DNA of 64,000 nt from contig NZ_CP102173.1 in assembly GCF_024584515.1 (NCBI RefSeq), positions 1,798,001-1,862,000 of the forward strand. The letters are read 5' to 3'. Source of the DNA: Aeromicrobium wangtongii. Its GTDB lineage: Bacteria; Actinomycetota; Actinomycetes; Propionibacteriales; Nocardioidaceae. Under the pieces are notes generated by a model, which saw only the letters and a program-made list of their open reading frames with translations, did not search any database and was not told the DNA's origin. A program made the translations under genes and the position numbers. Of the stretch, positions 1 to 8,965 are shown piece after piece (the first letter of the stretch is position 1; the number at the start of each line of letters is the position of its first letter).

Positions 1-351
1 GGTGACTTCGATCGCCCCCAGCGTCGTCCCGTCCAGCCGTGCGGTCAGGACCGGGGCGCCCTGGCAGAGCAACGCCCGCGCACGAACCGTGACCGAGGTC
101 GTGGTCGTGGTCGTGACGGGCATCGCAAGGTCGCCCGGGCTCCACAGCATGATGCTTGCCCCGCTGGTCGCGGTCGGGTCCGCGAAGGTCATTCCGGCGC
201 TGGCGGGCGAGGACGTCATGGCAGTCGAGGCGATCGCGGTGTCCACGGATGCCGAGGACGGCACCAGCATCGAGCCTGCGATCGTCGCTGTGGCCAGAGC
301 GACGAGCATCGCGGTCCGGCGCCTGCGGACCACCCGACTGCGCAACGACAT
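1..351 (-). CDS. Secreted protein, N-terminal part (cut by window edge)
   Basis: The frame opens with ATG at 351 and runs off the left edge after 117 codons. The N-terminus is a signal peptide: basic start (MSLRSRVVRRRRT), a hydrophobic stretch at about residues 14-30 and small residues suitable for cleavage. After it comes a Ser/Thr/Ala-rich extracellular segment with a run of Thr at about residues 80-87, then LTARLDGTTLGAIEV. That last piece is reminiscent of beta-rich carbohydrate-binding modules, but too little is present to name a family. It is transcribed away from the epimerase; the 124 bases between them must hold both promoters. Codon use is ordinary for the window. Confidence 0.7.
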   Translation of the reverse strand, partial: MSLRSRVVRRRRTAMLVALATATIAGSMLVPSSASVDTAIASTAMTSSPASAGMTFADPTATSGASIMLWSPGDLAMPVTTTTTTSVTVRARALLCQGAPVLTARLDGTTLGAIEVT

Positions 352-475
352 CTTTGACCCTCCCAGGCTGTGGGGAGAGCGTGACAGCGGGCGGCGGTGT
401 TGTAAAGGAACCACCGACACGCAGCCGCCGGGCCCCGAGCCGGTGGTATGTCGTCCCGTTGTGAGGTACTGGGGT

Positions 476-1378
476 ATGCGCATCTTCTTCACCGGCGGCA
501 GCGGCAAGGCCGGCAAGCACGTGGTCGCCCACCTCGCCGAGCAGGGCCACCAGGTCACCAACATCGATCTCGTCGCCCTGGGTCACCCCGGGGTCGCCGA
601 TCTCCGCGTGGACCTCACCGACGCCGGTGAGACCTACTCGGCCCTCGCCGGGCTGGCGACCCTCGAGGAGCTGGACCTGCCCGAGAAGCCCACGTACGAC
701 GCGGTCGTGCACTTCGCGGCGGTGCCACGGATCGGGCTGACGTCGGACACCGCGACGTACGCGGCGAACGTCCTCAGCACCTACAACGTGCTGGAGGCCG
801 CGACCCGGCTGGGAGTGAACAAGATCGTGTTCGCCTCCTCGGAGACGACGTACGGGATCTGCTTCGCCCAAGGCGACCGTCGTCCGGACTACGTGCCCAT
901 CGACGAGGAGCACCCCACGGTCCCGGAGGACGCCTACGCGATGTCGAAGGTCGCCGGGGAGGTCACGGCGCGGTCGTTCCAGGCACGCACCGGCACGGAC
1001 ATCTACGGCCTGCGGATCAACAACGTCATCGAGCCGCACGAGTACGCCGAGATCTTTCCGGCGTTCCTCCACGACCCGGCACTGCGACGGCGCAACGTGT
1101 TCGCCTACATCGACGCTCGCGACCTCGGGCAGATGGTGCAGCGATGCCTGGAGACGGACGGCCTGGGCTACGAGGTCTTCAACGTCGCCAACGCGGACAT
1201 GTCCGTGGCCGCGACGACGGGGGAGATCCTCGACCGCTTCTACGACGGCGTGCCGGTGCGACGCGAGATGGGGCGGGACGAGACCTTCTACGCGATCGAC
1301 AAGGCCCGCGACCTGCTGGGGTTCGAGCCGCATCACTCCTGGCGCGACGTGCTCGCCGACCCCGCCACGGTCGGCTGA
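476..1378 (+). CDS. NAD-dependent epimerase/dehydratase (extended SDR)
   Basis: A 300-residue extended short-chain dehydrogenase that probably acts on a nucleotide sugar or related substrate. It has the Rossmann motif TGGSGKAG at residues 6-13, an acidic residue after the second strand (NIDL, suggesting NAD), the SSETTYG serine motif and the YAMSK catalytic pair (Tyr154, Lys158). The open frame extends further upstream, but ATG 476 starts exactly at the Rossmann strand MRIFFTGG, so I chose it. A glycosyltransferase follows 28 bases downstream on the same strand, which suggests co-transcription. The substrate cannot be told from the sequence. Confidence 0.85.
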   Translation: MRIFFTGGSGKAGKHVVAHLAEQGHQVTNIDLVALGHPGVADLRVDLTDAGETYSALAGLATLEELDLPEKPTYDAVVHFAAVPRIGLTSDTATYAANVLSTYNVLEAATRLGVNKIVFASSETTYGICFAQGDRRPDYVPIDEEHPTVPEDAYAMSKVAGEVTARSFQARTGTDIYGLRINNVIEPHEYAEIFPAFLHDPALRRRNVFAYIDARDLGQMVQRCLETDGLGYEVFNVANADMSVAATTGEILDRFYDGVPVRREMGRDETFYAIDKARDLLGFEPHHSWRDVLADPATVG

Positions 1379-1406
1379 CCTCAGCGCTTCGGGCGGGGTA
1401 TCGGAC

Positions 1407-2831
1407 ATGCATGAAGTTCACATCGACCCGACGTCCTTGGAACGGCTGGCGCGTCTGCTGGACCCGGAGCGTGCCGAACGCCTCGAGGGCAGCGCGGCCA
1501 TTGCACGGCGCATCCTGGACGGACGGGTCGTGTGGAACGTGAGCGCAACGGCGTCCGGCGGCGGCGTCGCCGAGATGCTCACGACGCTGCTGGCGTACAC
1601 GCGTGGAGCGGGCGTCGAGACCCGCTGGCTGGTCCTGGACGGGAATCCTGGATTCTTCCGGATCACCAAGCGGCTGCACAACGTCCTGCACGGTTTGCCC
1701 GGTGACGGTGGCCCGCTGGGCGACGCCGAGCGGGCCGAGTACGAGTCGGTCCTCGCCGACAATCTCCAGCCGCTGAGGTCGCTGGTGCGGGCCGGTGACA
1801 TCGTGCTGCTGCACGACCCGCAGGCCGCCGGTCTCGCGGCGGGGCTTCGGGCGTTGGGTGCCCATGTCGTGTGGCGCTGTCACATCGGCCGCGACACACC
1901 GACCGAGCTCACCGACCTCGGCTGGAGCTTTCTGGAGCCCTATGTCGACGCTGCCCAGGCCACGATCTTCTCGCGCGAGGCCTACGCCCCTCCGTGGCTG
2001 GACCGGCGACGAGCACGGATCATCCCGCCGTCGCTCGACCCGTTCAGCACCAAGAACGTCGATCTGCCGCCGGCGGACGTCGATGCGGTGCTCCGCCACG
2101 CCGGCCTGGTGTCCCGTCCGGCTGCGCGCGGCAGCCTGGCCTTCGACCGGCGTGACGGCACCACCGGCACGGTGCGGGCTCACCGCCACCTGTTCGCGGC
2201 GGGCGACCAGGTGCCTGCCGACGCGCGTGTGGTGCTCCAGGTCAGCCGGTGGGACCGGCTCAAGGACATGGCGGGGGTGATGACCGCCTTCGCCGCCGGC
2301 CTCCCCGGGCTGCCGAGCGACGCGCACCTGATGTTGGTGGGTCCTGAGGCGTCTGGGGTCAGCGACGATCCCGAAGGGGCCGAGGTGCTCGCGGAGTGTG
2401 TCGCCCTCTGGACGAAGCAGCCGCTCGACGTTCGAGAACGTGTGCACCTGGTGGTGCTGCCGATGGATGACGTGGGCGAGAACGCACACCTCGTCAACGC
2501 GTTGCAGCGCCACGCCTCGGTCGTCGTGCAGAAGAGCCTCGTCGAGGGTTTCGGGCTCACGGTCACCGAGGCGATGTGGAAGAACCGTCCGGTGGTGGCG
2601 TCCGCCGTCGGGGGGATCCGCGACCAGATCGCCGACGGGGAGGATGGCCTGCTGCTGGCCGACCCGGGCGACCTGGGCGGCTTCGTGCATCTGATCGCGA
2701 CGGTGCTGGACGACGATCACCTCGCTCAGCGCCTGGGTGAGGCCGCCGGCAGGACGGTGCGCGACCGGTATCTCGGCGACCGCAACCTCATCCAGTACGT
2801 GGACCTGTTCAGCGAGCTGCTGGGGGAGTAG
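1407..2831 (+). CDS. GT4-family glycosyltransferase, TreT/trehalose-synthase-like
   Basis: A 474-residue GT-B retaining glycosyltransferase. The N-terminal segment VWNVSATASGGGVAEML, followed by RWLVLDGNPGFFRITKRLHN, matches the pattern of trehalose glycosyltransferring synthase (TreT), which joins glucose and an NDP-glucose. The C-terminal domain has the EX7E-type motif EGFGLTVTE near residues 378-386, followed by AMWKNRPVVASAVGGIRDQI, where the nucleotide-sugar donor binds. It is probably cytosolic. The epimerase just upstream may be in the same operon. The family is fairly sure; the exact product (trehalose or a related disaccharide) is inferred. It converges on the regulator that follows, with about 36 bases between the stop codons. 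Confidence 0.8.
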   Translation: MHEVHIDPTSLERLARLLDPERAERLEGSAAIARRILDGRVVWNVSATASGGGVAEMLTTLLAYTRGAGVETRWLVLDGNPGFFRITKRLHNVLHGLPGDGGPLGDAERAEYESVLADNLQPLRSLVRAGDIVLLHDPQAAGLAAGLRALGAHVVWRCHIGRDTPTELTDLGWSFLEPYVDAAQATIFSREAYAPPWLDRRRARIIPPSLDPFSTKNVDLPPADVDAVLRHAGLVSRPAARGSLAFDRRDGTTGTVRAHRHLFAAGDQVPADARVVLQVSRWDRLKDMAGVMTAFAAGLPGLPSDAHLMLVGPEASGVSDDPEGAEVLAECVALWTKQPLDVRERVHLVVLPMDDVGENAHLVNALQRHASVVVQKSLVEGFGLTVTEAMWKNRPVVASAVGGIRDQIADGEDGLLLADPGDLGGFVHLIATVLDDDHLAQRLGEAAGRTVRDRYLGDRNLIQYVDLFSELLGE

Positions 2832-2867
2832 GCGCCGCCCGTGACGGACCTGCGCCCTGACCGCCGG

Positions 2868-3728
2868 TCAGCGGGGGACGTGGCGGACGAGATCGAGCGC
2901 GAAACGGACGTACTGCGCGGCGACCTCCTCGGGCGTCGACGGGCCCGGCGTACGGAACCACTGGGCGAGCGCGGTGCACATCGTGACGACCGCACGCGCC
3001 GCCTCGTGGGGCAGGTCGGTCGCGAACTCGCCGGACAGCACGCCGGCCTCGACCTCGGCGTCCACCATCCGCTGCTGCTCGACCCTGGTCGCGGCCAGGC
3101 GACGGTGATTGGCGGGTCCGAGGCTGCGCATCTCTGATGCCCCGACGAACGCCAGCTCGCGGCGGTGCGTGTGATAGAGCGCGAGGCACTCCACCAGCAG
3201 GGCGAACCGCTCCGCCGGGGTCGACCCTTCGGCGCGTGCCGCCTCCGACCGGGAGAGCAGGTCGGACATCGTCAGGTCCAGCAGCGCCACGAGCATCTCC
3301 TGCTTGCTCGCGTGGTGGTGGTACAGCCCGGGCACGGAGAGCCCGGCACGCTCGGCGATCGTCCGCATCGAGGCCCCGTGATAGCCGAACTCGACGAACG
3401 CCGACAAGGCACCGGCGAGGGCCGGATCGAGCTGCAGGGGTGCGAACACCCTCCAGTCCGCCCGGGCAGCACCCGCAGAGGGCCTCGGTTGCTCGGAGAC
3501 GTCCTCGGCGGTTGAGAAGATCCGGTGGACGGGCACGTCGAGCTCATCGGCGATGCGGGCGATGCGCTCGCTCGAGACGCCCGTCTTTCCGTTCTCGATC
3601 GCACTGAGGGTGGCCGGGCTGATCGCGAGGGCATCCGCCAGGCCCCGCAGCGTTCGCCCTCGTGACGCGCGGATCTCCCGGACGGCACGCCCCAAGGCCG
3701 TGCGATGCTCCTCGGACGGTGGACTCAC
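2868..3728 (-). CDS. XRE-TetR hybrid transcriptional regulator
   Basis: An unusual two-domain regulator. An N-terminal HTH_3/XRE domain (LGRAVREIRASRGRTLRGLADALAISPATLSAIENGK, roughly residues 10-50) precedes a TetR-type HTH (MRTIAERAGLSVPGLYHHHASK, about residues 115-140) and a TetR-like ligand-binding C-terminus. The frame is open to 3836. I prefer GTG 3728 (286 residues) because it has GAGGA about 10 bases upstream and because a perfect 6+6 palindrome, probably its operator, lies within the longer frame. It is divergent from the cyclase/acyl-CoA synthetase genes and is their likely repressor, with an acyl-CoA or organic acid as the presumed effector. The XRE-TetR architecture is known in actinobacteria but is uncommon. 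Confidence 0.8.
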   Translation of the reverse strand: MSPPSEEHRTALGRAVREIRASRGRTLRGLADALAISPATLSAIENGKTGVSSERIARIADELDVPVHRIFSTAEDVSEQPRPSAGAARADWRVFAPLQLDPALAGALSAFVEFGYHGASMRTIAERAGLSVPGLYHHHASKQEMLVALLDLTMSDLLSRSEAARAEGSTPAERFALLVECLALYHTHRRELAFVGASEMRSLGPANHRRLAATRVEQQRMVDAEVEAGVLSGEFATDLPHEAARAVVTMCTALAQWFRTPGPSTPEEVAAQYVRFALDLVRHVPR

Positions 3729-3774
3729 GGCTGACAGATCCTCTGGTGCTGGGGGCGGCTGCGGAGCCGAGGCG

Positions 3775-3795
3775 ATGTTCGGGATATCTGAACAT
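3775..3795. promoter_or_regulatory. Palindromic operator, ATGTTC-N9-GAACAT
   Basis: A perfect inverted repeat with 6-base arms and a 9-base spacer (GGGATATCT) lies between the XRE-TetR gene and the cyclase gene. The position, 47 bases before the preferred GTG start of the regulator and about 170 bases before the cyclase start, fits an autoregulatory operator that also controls the catabolic genes. The binding protein is inferred from proximity. Confidence 0.55.
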
Positions 3796-3966
3796 AACAG
3801 GGTCCCGGGGTGGGTTCCACCATCAGTTGACACCACTGGTGACCTGGCGCAGTATGACTCGTGTCACATCAAAACCGAGTGTTCGTTCGGCCAGGAAGGT
3901 CGGCGCCGGCATCAGCCCGCTGCCCTGCCCGTCCGCTCACCGTCTGATCTGCGTCCAGGAGGACAC

Positions 3967-4926
3967 ATGACCGAATCGACCGTTCCCGCCCTCGGTGAGC
4001 TGCTCAAGGACGCGCCCTCCAACTGGGGCAAGTGGGGTGCGGACGACGAAGTCGGCGCCCTCAACTACCTGGGCCCCGAGCAGGCCATCGCGGCCGCTGG
4101 TCTGATCCGCTCCGGCAAGGTGTTCACCCTCCAGCGGCTGATCGGCGACCCGAAGGGCGATCCGGTGTGGCCCGGACGGACGCCGGCCGAGCGCACACAG
4201 ATCCTCGACGAGTCGAGCTGGGACGGCGACGACGCGCCCGCGTTCCCCGGTGGGCTCCACTACGCCGACGACAAGATCAACGCCTTCCTGCAGGGATCGA
4301 CCCAGTACGACGCCCTCGGCCACGTGTGGCACGACGGCCAGCTCTACAACGGCTACGACGCGCGCACGACCGTCGGCGGCCTCGACAAGGCCAGCGTCGA
4401 GCCGATCGCGCAGCGTGGCGTCGTCGGCCGCGCCGTGCTGCTGGACATGGCGCGTTTCCGCGGCAAGGACACCCTGGAGTCCGCCGAGACCTACACGCAC
4501 GAGGACCTGATCGCCTGTGCCGAGGCGCAAGGTGTCGAGCTGCGCAAGCGCGACATCCTGCTGATCCGCACCAACTACCTGCAGCTGTTCTTCGACCTCG
4601 GCGACAAGTTCTACGAGGGCTTCTGCGAGCCGGGCCTCGTCTACAGCCCCGAGCTCGTCGAGTGGTTCCAGGAGATGGAGATTCCCAACCTGGTGACCGA
4701 CACCATCGCCAACGAGGTCACCACGGACCCCAACAACGGTGTGGCGCTGGTGCTCCACAATGCCCTGATGCGCAACCTCGGCATCGCGTTCACGGAGATC
4801 GCCGACCTCGAGCAGCTCGCGGAGGACTGCGCAGCCGACGGCGTGTACGAGATGTTCTACGCCGCGGCGCCGCTCAAGGTCGCACTGGGCAGCGGCTCTC
4901 CGGTCAACCCGGTCGCCATCAAGTAG
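3967..4926 (+). CDS. Cyclase-family (PF04199-type) metal-dependent hydrolase
   Basis: A 319-residue member of the cyclase/kynurenine-formamidase-like superfamily, which hydrolyses amide, lactone or cyclic-ketone bonds with a divalent metal. Recognisable parts are NWGKWGADDEVGALNYL at the N-terminus and GSTQYDALGHVWHDGQLYNG in the middle. The usual metal motif HxGTHxD is altered to GSTQYDALGH, so the first His is Gln, as in a known sub-branch of the family. The start ATG 3967 has AGGAGG 6-8 bases upstream. The acyl-CoA synthetase starts 6 bases after the stop, so the two are one operon. It probably opens or hydrolyses the substrate before CoA activation; the substrate is unknown. Confidence 0.8.
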   Translation: MTESTVPALGELLKDAPSNWGKWGADDEVGALNYLGPEQAIAAAGLIRSGKVFTLQRLIGDPKGDPVWPGRTPAERTQILDESSWDGDDAPAFPGGLHYADDKINAFLQGSTQYDALGHVWHDGQLYNGYDARTTVGGLDKASVEPIAQRGVVGRAVLLDMARFRGKDTLESAETYTHEDLIACAEAQGVELRKRDILLIRTNYLQLFFDLGDKFYEGFCEPGLVYSPELVEWFQEMEIPNLVTDTIANEVTTDPNNGVALVLHNALMRNLGIAFTEIADLEQLAEDCAADGVYEMFYAAAPLKVALGSGSPVNPVAIK

Positions 4927-4932
4927 GGCCGC

Positions 4933-6579
4933 ATGAGCGTCTACGACGAACGACCGTGGCTGGAGCTCTACGGTGACCAGCCGGCCGACATGGAGCCGGA
5001 GCACAGCGACGCCCTCACGATGTTCCGGGCGGGGCTGGAGGCCGACCCCGACGGCGACGCGATCCGCTACTTCGACGGGGTGATCACCCGGCGGGAGCTC
5101 GACACGGCCAGCGACGCGCTGGCCAGCGGGCTCCTCGCGCGCGGATTTGCCGAAGGCGACCGTCTCGCGGTGTATCTGCAGAACGTCCCGCAGTTCGTCA
5201 CCTGCATGCTCGCCGCATGGAAGGCCGGCGGTGTCATGGTCTCGATCAACCCCATGAGCCGGACGCGTGAGCTCTCGTACCTGCTGAAGGACTCCGGCGC
5301 GACGGTGCTGGTCTGCCTCGAGACCCTGTACGACGAGGTCGCCCGTGACGTCGTCCCCGAGACGGACGTGAAGCTCGTGCTGACCACGAGCGAGCTCGAG
5401 CACCAGACCCGCAACGACGAACGGTTGTTCGCCGGTCTCGAACGTCAGCGGCACGAGGGCACGACCGATCTTGCGGGGCTCATCGACGAGCACAGGGGCC
5501 AGGTGCCGCCCGCGGTGACGCTGGCACCGGACGACGTGGCGTTCCTGACCTACACGTCCGGCACGACGGGTGTCCCGAAGGGCGCCATGAACACGCACCG
5601 CAATGTCGTGTTCACGGCGGCGATCTACCGCGACTGCGCGCGATTCGCCCCCGGTGGGTCAGTCTTCGGCATCGCCCCGTTGTTCCACATCACCGGCCTG
5701 ATCGGGCACATCGCGGTGAGCTTCGCCGCACCGATGCCGCTCGTCCTGGCGTACCGCTTCGAGCCGGGCGTCGTGCTGGACGCGCTGCTGGAGCACCGGC
5801 CGACCTACACGATCGGCGCGATCACCGCGTTCAACGCCCTGTTCAATGCGCCCGACTTCACGCTGGACCACTTCGCGTCGTTCACGTCGATCTACTCCGG
5901 TGGTGCGGCGATCTCGCCCACGGCGGAGAAGGCGTTCCGCCAGGCCACGGGGCACCAGGTGCACAACGCCTACGGCCTGACCGAGACGACCAGCCCCATG
6001 ACGCTCACCCCGTTCGGCGCCCCCTCGCCGGTGGACCCGACCTCCGGTGCGCTGTCGGTCGGCGTGCCGGTGCCGAGCACGATCGTCCGCATCCAGGACG
6101 ACCAGGGCGTCGACCTGCCGCTCGGCGAGGTCGGCGAGATCGTCGCCGACGGGCCCCAGGTCGTCGCGGGCTACTGGGGCAAGCCCGAGGAGACTGCGGC
6201 CAACCTGCCCGGCGGTGCCCTGCGCAGCGGGGACGTAGGGTTCATGAACCCCGATGGCTGGGTGTTCATCGTGGATCGCAAGAAGGACATGATCAACGCC
6301 TCGGGCTACAAGGTGTGGCCGCGTGAGGTCGAGGACGTCCTGGCCGAGCACCCCGCCGTGCGCGAGTCGGCCGTCGTCGGTGTCCCCGACGAGAAGCGCG
6401 GCGAGACGGTCAAGGCGTTCGTGAGCCTGAAGGCCGGCACCTCGGTGACGACCGAGGAGCTCATCGCCCACTGCAAGGAGCGGATGGCCGCCTACAAGTA
6501 CCCGCGGCAGGTCGTGATCATCGACGAGCTGCCCAAGACGGTCACCGGCAAGATCCTGCGTCGCGAGCTGCGCGACTGA
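4933..6579 (+). CDS. AMP-dependent acyl-CoA synthetase/ligase
   Basis: A 548-residue adenylate-forming enzyme of normal length. It has the P-loop-like motif YTSGTTGVPKGAM (residues about 203-215), the A5 motif YGLTETT, the A8 region DRKKDMINASGYKVWPREVE and the terminal catalytic lysine in LPKTVTGKILRRELRD. It converts a carboxylic acid, ATP and CoA into acyl-CoA in the cytosol. Its position between a cyclase-family hydrolase and an alcohol dehydrogenase points to catabolism of an alicyclic, aromatic or branched acid rather than general fatty-acid uptake, but the specificity cannot be read. The start overlaps nothing and follows the previous stop by 6 bases. Confidence 0.9.
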   Translation: MSVYDERPWLELYGDQPADMEPEHSDALTMFRAGLEADPDGDAIRYFDGVITRRELDTASDALASGLLARGFAEGDRLAVYLQNVPQFVTCMLAAWKAGGVMVSINPMSRTRELSYLLKDSGATVLVCLETLYDEVARDVVPETDVKLVLTTSELEHQTRNDERLFAGLERQRHEGTTDLAGLIDEHRGQVPPAVTLAPDDVAFLTYTSGTTGVPKGAMNTHRNVVFTAAIYRDCARFAPGGSVFGIAPLFHITGLIGHIAVSFAAPMPLVLAYRFEPGVVLDALLEHRPTYTIGAITAFNALFNAPDFTLDHFASFTSIYSGGAAISPTAEKAFRQATGHQVHNAYGLTETTSPMTLTPFGAPSPVDPTSGALSVGVPVPSTIVRIQDDQGVDLPLGEVGEIVADGPQVVAGYWGKPEETAANLPGGALRSGDVGFMNPDGWVFIVDRKKDMINASGYKVWPREVEDVLAEHPAVRESAVVGVPDEKRGETVKAFVSLKAGTSVTTEELIAHCKERMAAYKYPRQVVIIDELPKTVTGKILRRELRD

Positions 6580-6634
6580 GCCGCCGGTCGTCCGAGCCCC
6601 CCCCATCCCATCCGCTCGACGAAAGGGCTCGACC

Positions 6635-7687
6635 ATGCGCGCTGCACTGCTCACCGACTACCGCCAGGACTTCTCGGTCGAGACCGTGCCCGACCCGCTC
6701 ATCACCGATCCGAACGACGTCATCGTGCGGGTCGGGGCGGCCGGCTTCTGTCGCACCGACATCCACCTGTGGGACGGCCAGTTCGATGCCATGCAGAAGG
6801 GAGCCGGCGTCGACCTGCCCTTCGTCTGCGGCCACGAGTCGGCCGGCTGGGTCCAGGAGGTCGGTGCGGGCGTCACGCACGTCGCCGTCGGTGACGCCGT
6901 GCTGCTGCACCCCTTGGCGACCTGCGGCTACTGCAAGGCGTGTCGCGCGGGGGACGACATGCACTGCACGGCCGGCGTGTTCCCCGGTGTCCTGGCGCCG
7001 GGCGGGTTCGCCGAGTACGTCAAGACCAATGCCCGGGCGATCGTGCCCCTGACCGGCGGGCTCACCCCGGTGCAGGTCGCGCCGCTCGGCGACGCGGGGC
7101 TGACCGCGTACCGGGCGGTCCGCAAGGCGCTCCCGCTCGCGGTGCCCGGGACTCGTACTGTCGTGCTCGGCGCCGGCGGGCTGGGCCACATCGGCATCCA
7201 GGCGCTGCGCGCGCTGTCGCAGACCGAGATCATCGTGGTCGACCGCAACACCGAGGCCTTGGAGCACGCCAGGGGATGGGGCGCCGACCACCTGGTACTG
7301 GCCAAGGACGACCGCTCCCACGTCGCCGAGGTCCTGGAGCTGACGCACGGCGCGGGGGCAGAGGTCGTCATCGACTACGTCGGTGAGGGCGGCGCCCAGC
7401 AGGACGGTGTCGAGCTGCTCGGCGCCAACGGAGTCGACTTCCTCGTGGGATACGGGGGCACGCTCGAGGTGGAGATCCTCGGGCAGGCGCTGTTCCCCGA
7501 GACCAGCTTCGTGGGCAACATCTGCGGCAACTACAACGAGCTCGTCGAGCTCGTGGCGCTTGCCGCCCGTGGTGTCGTGAAGCTGACCACGACGACCTTC
7601 CCGCTCGAAGGCGTCAACGACGCCCTCCACGCCCTCGACGAGGGGCGACTCATCGGGCGCGGCATCCTGGTCCCGAACGAGAGCTGA
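6635..7687 (+). CDS. Zinc-dependent alcohol dehydrogenase (MDR family)
   Basis: A 350-residue medium-chain dehydrogenase. The catalytic zinc ligands are visible (GFCRTDIHLWDG and GHESAGWVQEVG), as are structural-zinc cysteines (CGYCKACRAGDDMHC) and the Rossmann motif VLGAGGLGHIG, followed by the acidic residue in VVDRN that favours NAD. It oxidises a primary or secondary alcohol or reduces the aldehyde/ketone. GAAAGGG precedes the ATG. It lies 55 bases after the acyl-CoA synthetase on the same strand and converges with the acyl-CoA dehydrogenase, so it is probably the last gene of the catabolic operon. Confidence 0.88.
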   Translation: MRAALLTDYRQDFSVETVPDPLITDPNDVIVRVGAAGFCRTDIHLWDGQFDAMQKGAGVDLPFVCGHESAGWVQEVGAGVTHVAVGDAVLLHPLATCGYCKACRAGDDMHCTAGVFPGVLAPGGFAEYVKTNARAIVPLTGGLTPVQVAPLGDAGLTAYRAVRKALPLAVPGTRTVVLGAGGLGHIGIQALRALSQTEIIVVDRNTEALEHARGWGADHLVLAKDDRSHVAEVLELTHGAGAEVVIDYVGEGGAQQDGVELLGANGVDFLVGYGGTLEVEILGQALFPETSFVGNICGNYNELVELVALAARGVVKLTTTTFPLEGVNDALHALDEGRLIGRGILVPNES

Positions 7688-7700
7688 CGCCGGGGCGTCC

Positions 7701-8948
7701 TCAGATCGTCAAGTCGCCGACGGGGAGCACAGGCTCGCGGCCGAGCTCCGTCCGGGCGATCGAGCGGACGTGCACCTCGTCGGGCCCGTCGAACAGACGC
7801 ATGGCGCGGTGCCATCCGTACATCGCGGCCAGCGGCGTGACATCGGTGACGCCGGCACCACCGTGCACCTGGATGGCGCGGTCGATGACGTTCGTGACGG
7901 CGCGGGGCACGGCGACCTTCGCCATCGCGACGAGGTCCTTGGCCGCCTTGTTCCCCTCGGTGTCGATGACATGGCTGGCCTGCAGGCAGATCAGGCGAGC
8001 TTGGTCCAGCTCGATCCGTGACTCGGCGATCTGCTGCTGCACGACCCCCTGCTCGGCCAACGGGCGCCCGAAGGCGACTCGCTCACTGGCGCGCTTGACC
8101 ATCAGGGCGACCGCCCGCTCGCCGGCACCCAGGGCCCGCATGCAGTGGTGGATCCGCCCGGGGCCGAGGCGTGCCTGTGCGGCCGCGAAACCACCGCCCT
8201 CCTCGCCGATCACGTTGTCGACCGGCACACGGACCCCGTCGAAGCTCACGATGGCGTGGCCGTGCTGGTCGTGGTGCCCGAACACGGGGAGGTCGCGCTC
8301 GATGGTCACGCCGGGTGCGTCGGCCGGCACGATGACCATCGACTGCTGGCGGTGCTTCGCCGCGTCCGGATCGGTCTTGCCCATCACGATCAGCACCGAG
8401 CAGCGCGGGTCCATGGCGCCGGATGTCCACCACTTGCGCCCCGTGATGACGTAGTCGGTGCCATCGCGCACGATCCGGGTCGCGATGTTGGTGGCGTCGC
8501 TGCTGGCCACGGCCGGCTCGGTCATCGCGAACGCCGAGCGGATGTCCCCGGCGAGCAGGGGAGCCAGCCACCGGTCCTTCTGCTCCGGGGTGCCGAGCAG
8601 GTGCAGCAGCTCCATGTTGCCGGTGTCGGGCGCCTGGCAGTTGATCGCCTCGGGAGCCAGGTCGTTGCTCCAGCCCGACAGCTCGGCGATCGACGCGTAC
8701 TCCAGCTGGGTCAGCCCCGACTCCGAGGGGAGGAACAGGTTCCACAGTCCCGCGGCCTTGGCCGTGCGCTTGAGCTCCTCGATGACGGGAGGCACCTCGT
8801 GGGAGCCGGGGTGCGCCCGTCGGTGCTCCGTGTACGTGGCCTCGGCCGGCAGCACGTGGTCGCGCATGAAGTCGATCATCCGGGCCCGCAGGTCGTCGGC
8901 CAGGGCGGACGCCCGGGGCAGGGAGTGGTCGGTGCGAGATGACGGCAT
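7701..8948 (-). CDS. Acyl-CoA dehydrogenase
   Basis: A 415-residue FAD enzyme that introduces a 2,3-double bond into an acyl-CoA. Typical blocks are AFAMTEPAVASSDATNI (FAD and substrate binding), RKWWTSGAMD, ERVAFGRPLAEQGVVQQQIAE, IQVHGGAGV and the C-terminal FDGPDEVHVRSIAR. The length and domain order resemble the ACAD10/11-like branch. It converges with the alcohol dehydrogenase and has its own promoter region carrying a perfect 16-base palindrome. It probably degrades the CoA ester made by the synthetase of the neighbouring cluster. Confidence 0.9.
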   Translation of the reverse strand: MPSSRTDHSLPRASALADDLRARMIDFMRDHVLPAEATYTEHRRAHPGSHEVPPVIEELKRTAKAAGLWNLFLPSESGLTQLEYASIAELSGWSNDLAPEAINCQAPDTGNMELLHLLGTPEQKDRWLAPLLAGDIRSAFAMTEPAVASSDATNIATRIVRDGTDYVITGRKWWTSGAMDPRCSVLIVMGKTDPDAAKHRQQSMVIVPADAPGVTIERDLPVFGHHDQHGHAIVSFDGVRVPVDNVIGEEGGGFAAAQARLGPGRIHHCMRALGAGERAVALMVKRASERVAFGRPLAEQGVVQQQIAESRIELDQARLICLQASHVIDTEGNKAAKDLVAMAKVAVPRAVTNVIDRAIQVHGGAGVTDVTPLAAMYGWHRAMRLFDGPDEVHVRSIARTELGREPVLPVGDLTI

Positions 8949-8965
8949 GGTGCTCCTGAACTCGG

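Noticed and set aside
1179..2720. A 513-codon minus-strand frame across the glycosyltransferase
   Set aside because: Shadow of a good GT4 gene; it also overlaps the end of the epimerase.
2857..2871. CTGACC-GCC-GGTCAG hairpin between the glycosyltransferase and the XRE-TetR gene
   Set aside because: It has only a six-base stem and overlaps the regulator stop codon; too weak to call a terminator.
3937..5598. A 553-codon open frame antisense to the cyclase and acyl-CoA synthetase
   Set aside because: No recognisable domain and typical shadow composition; both sense genes are well supported.
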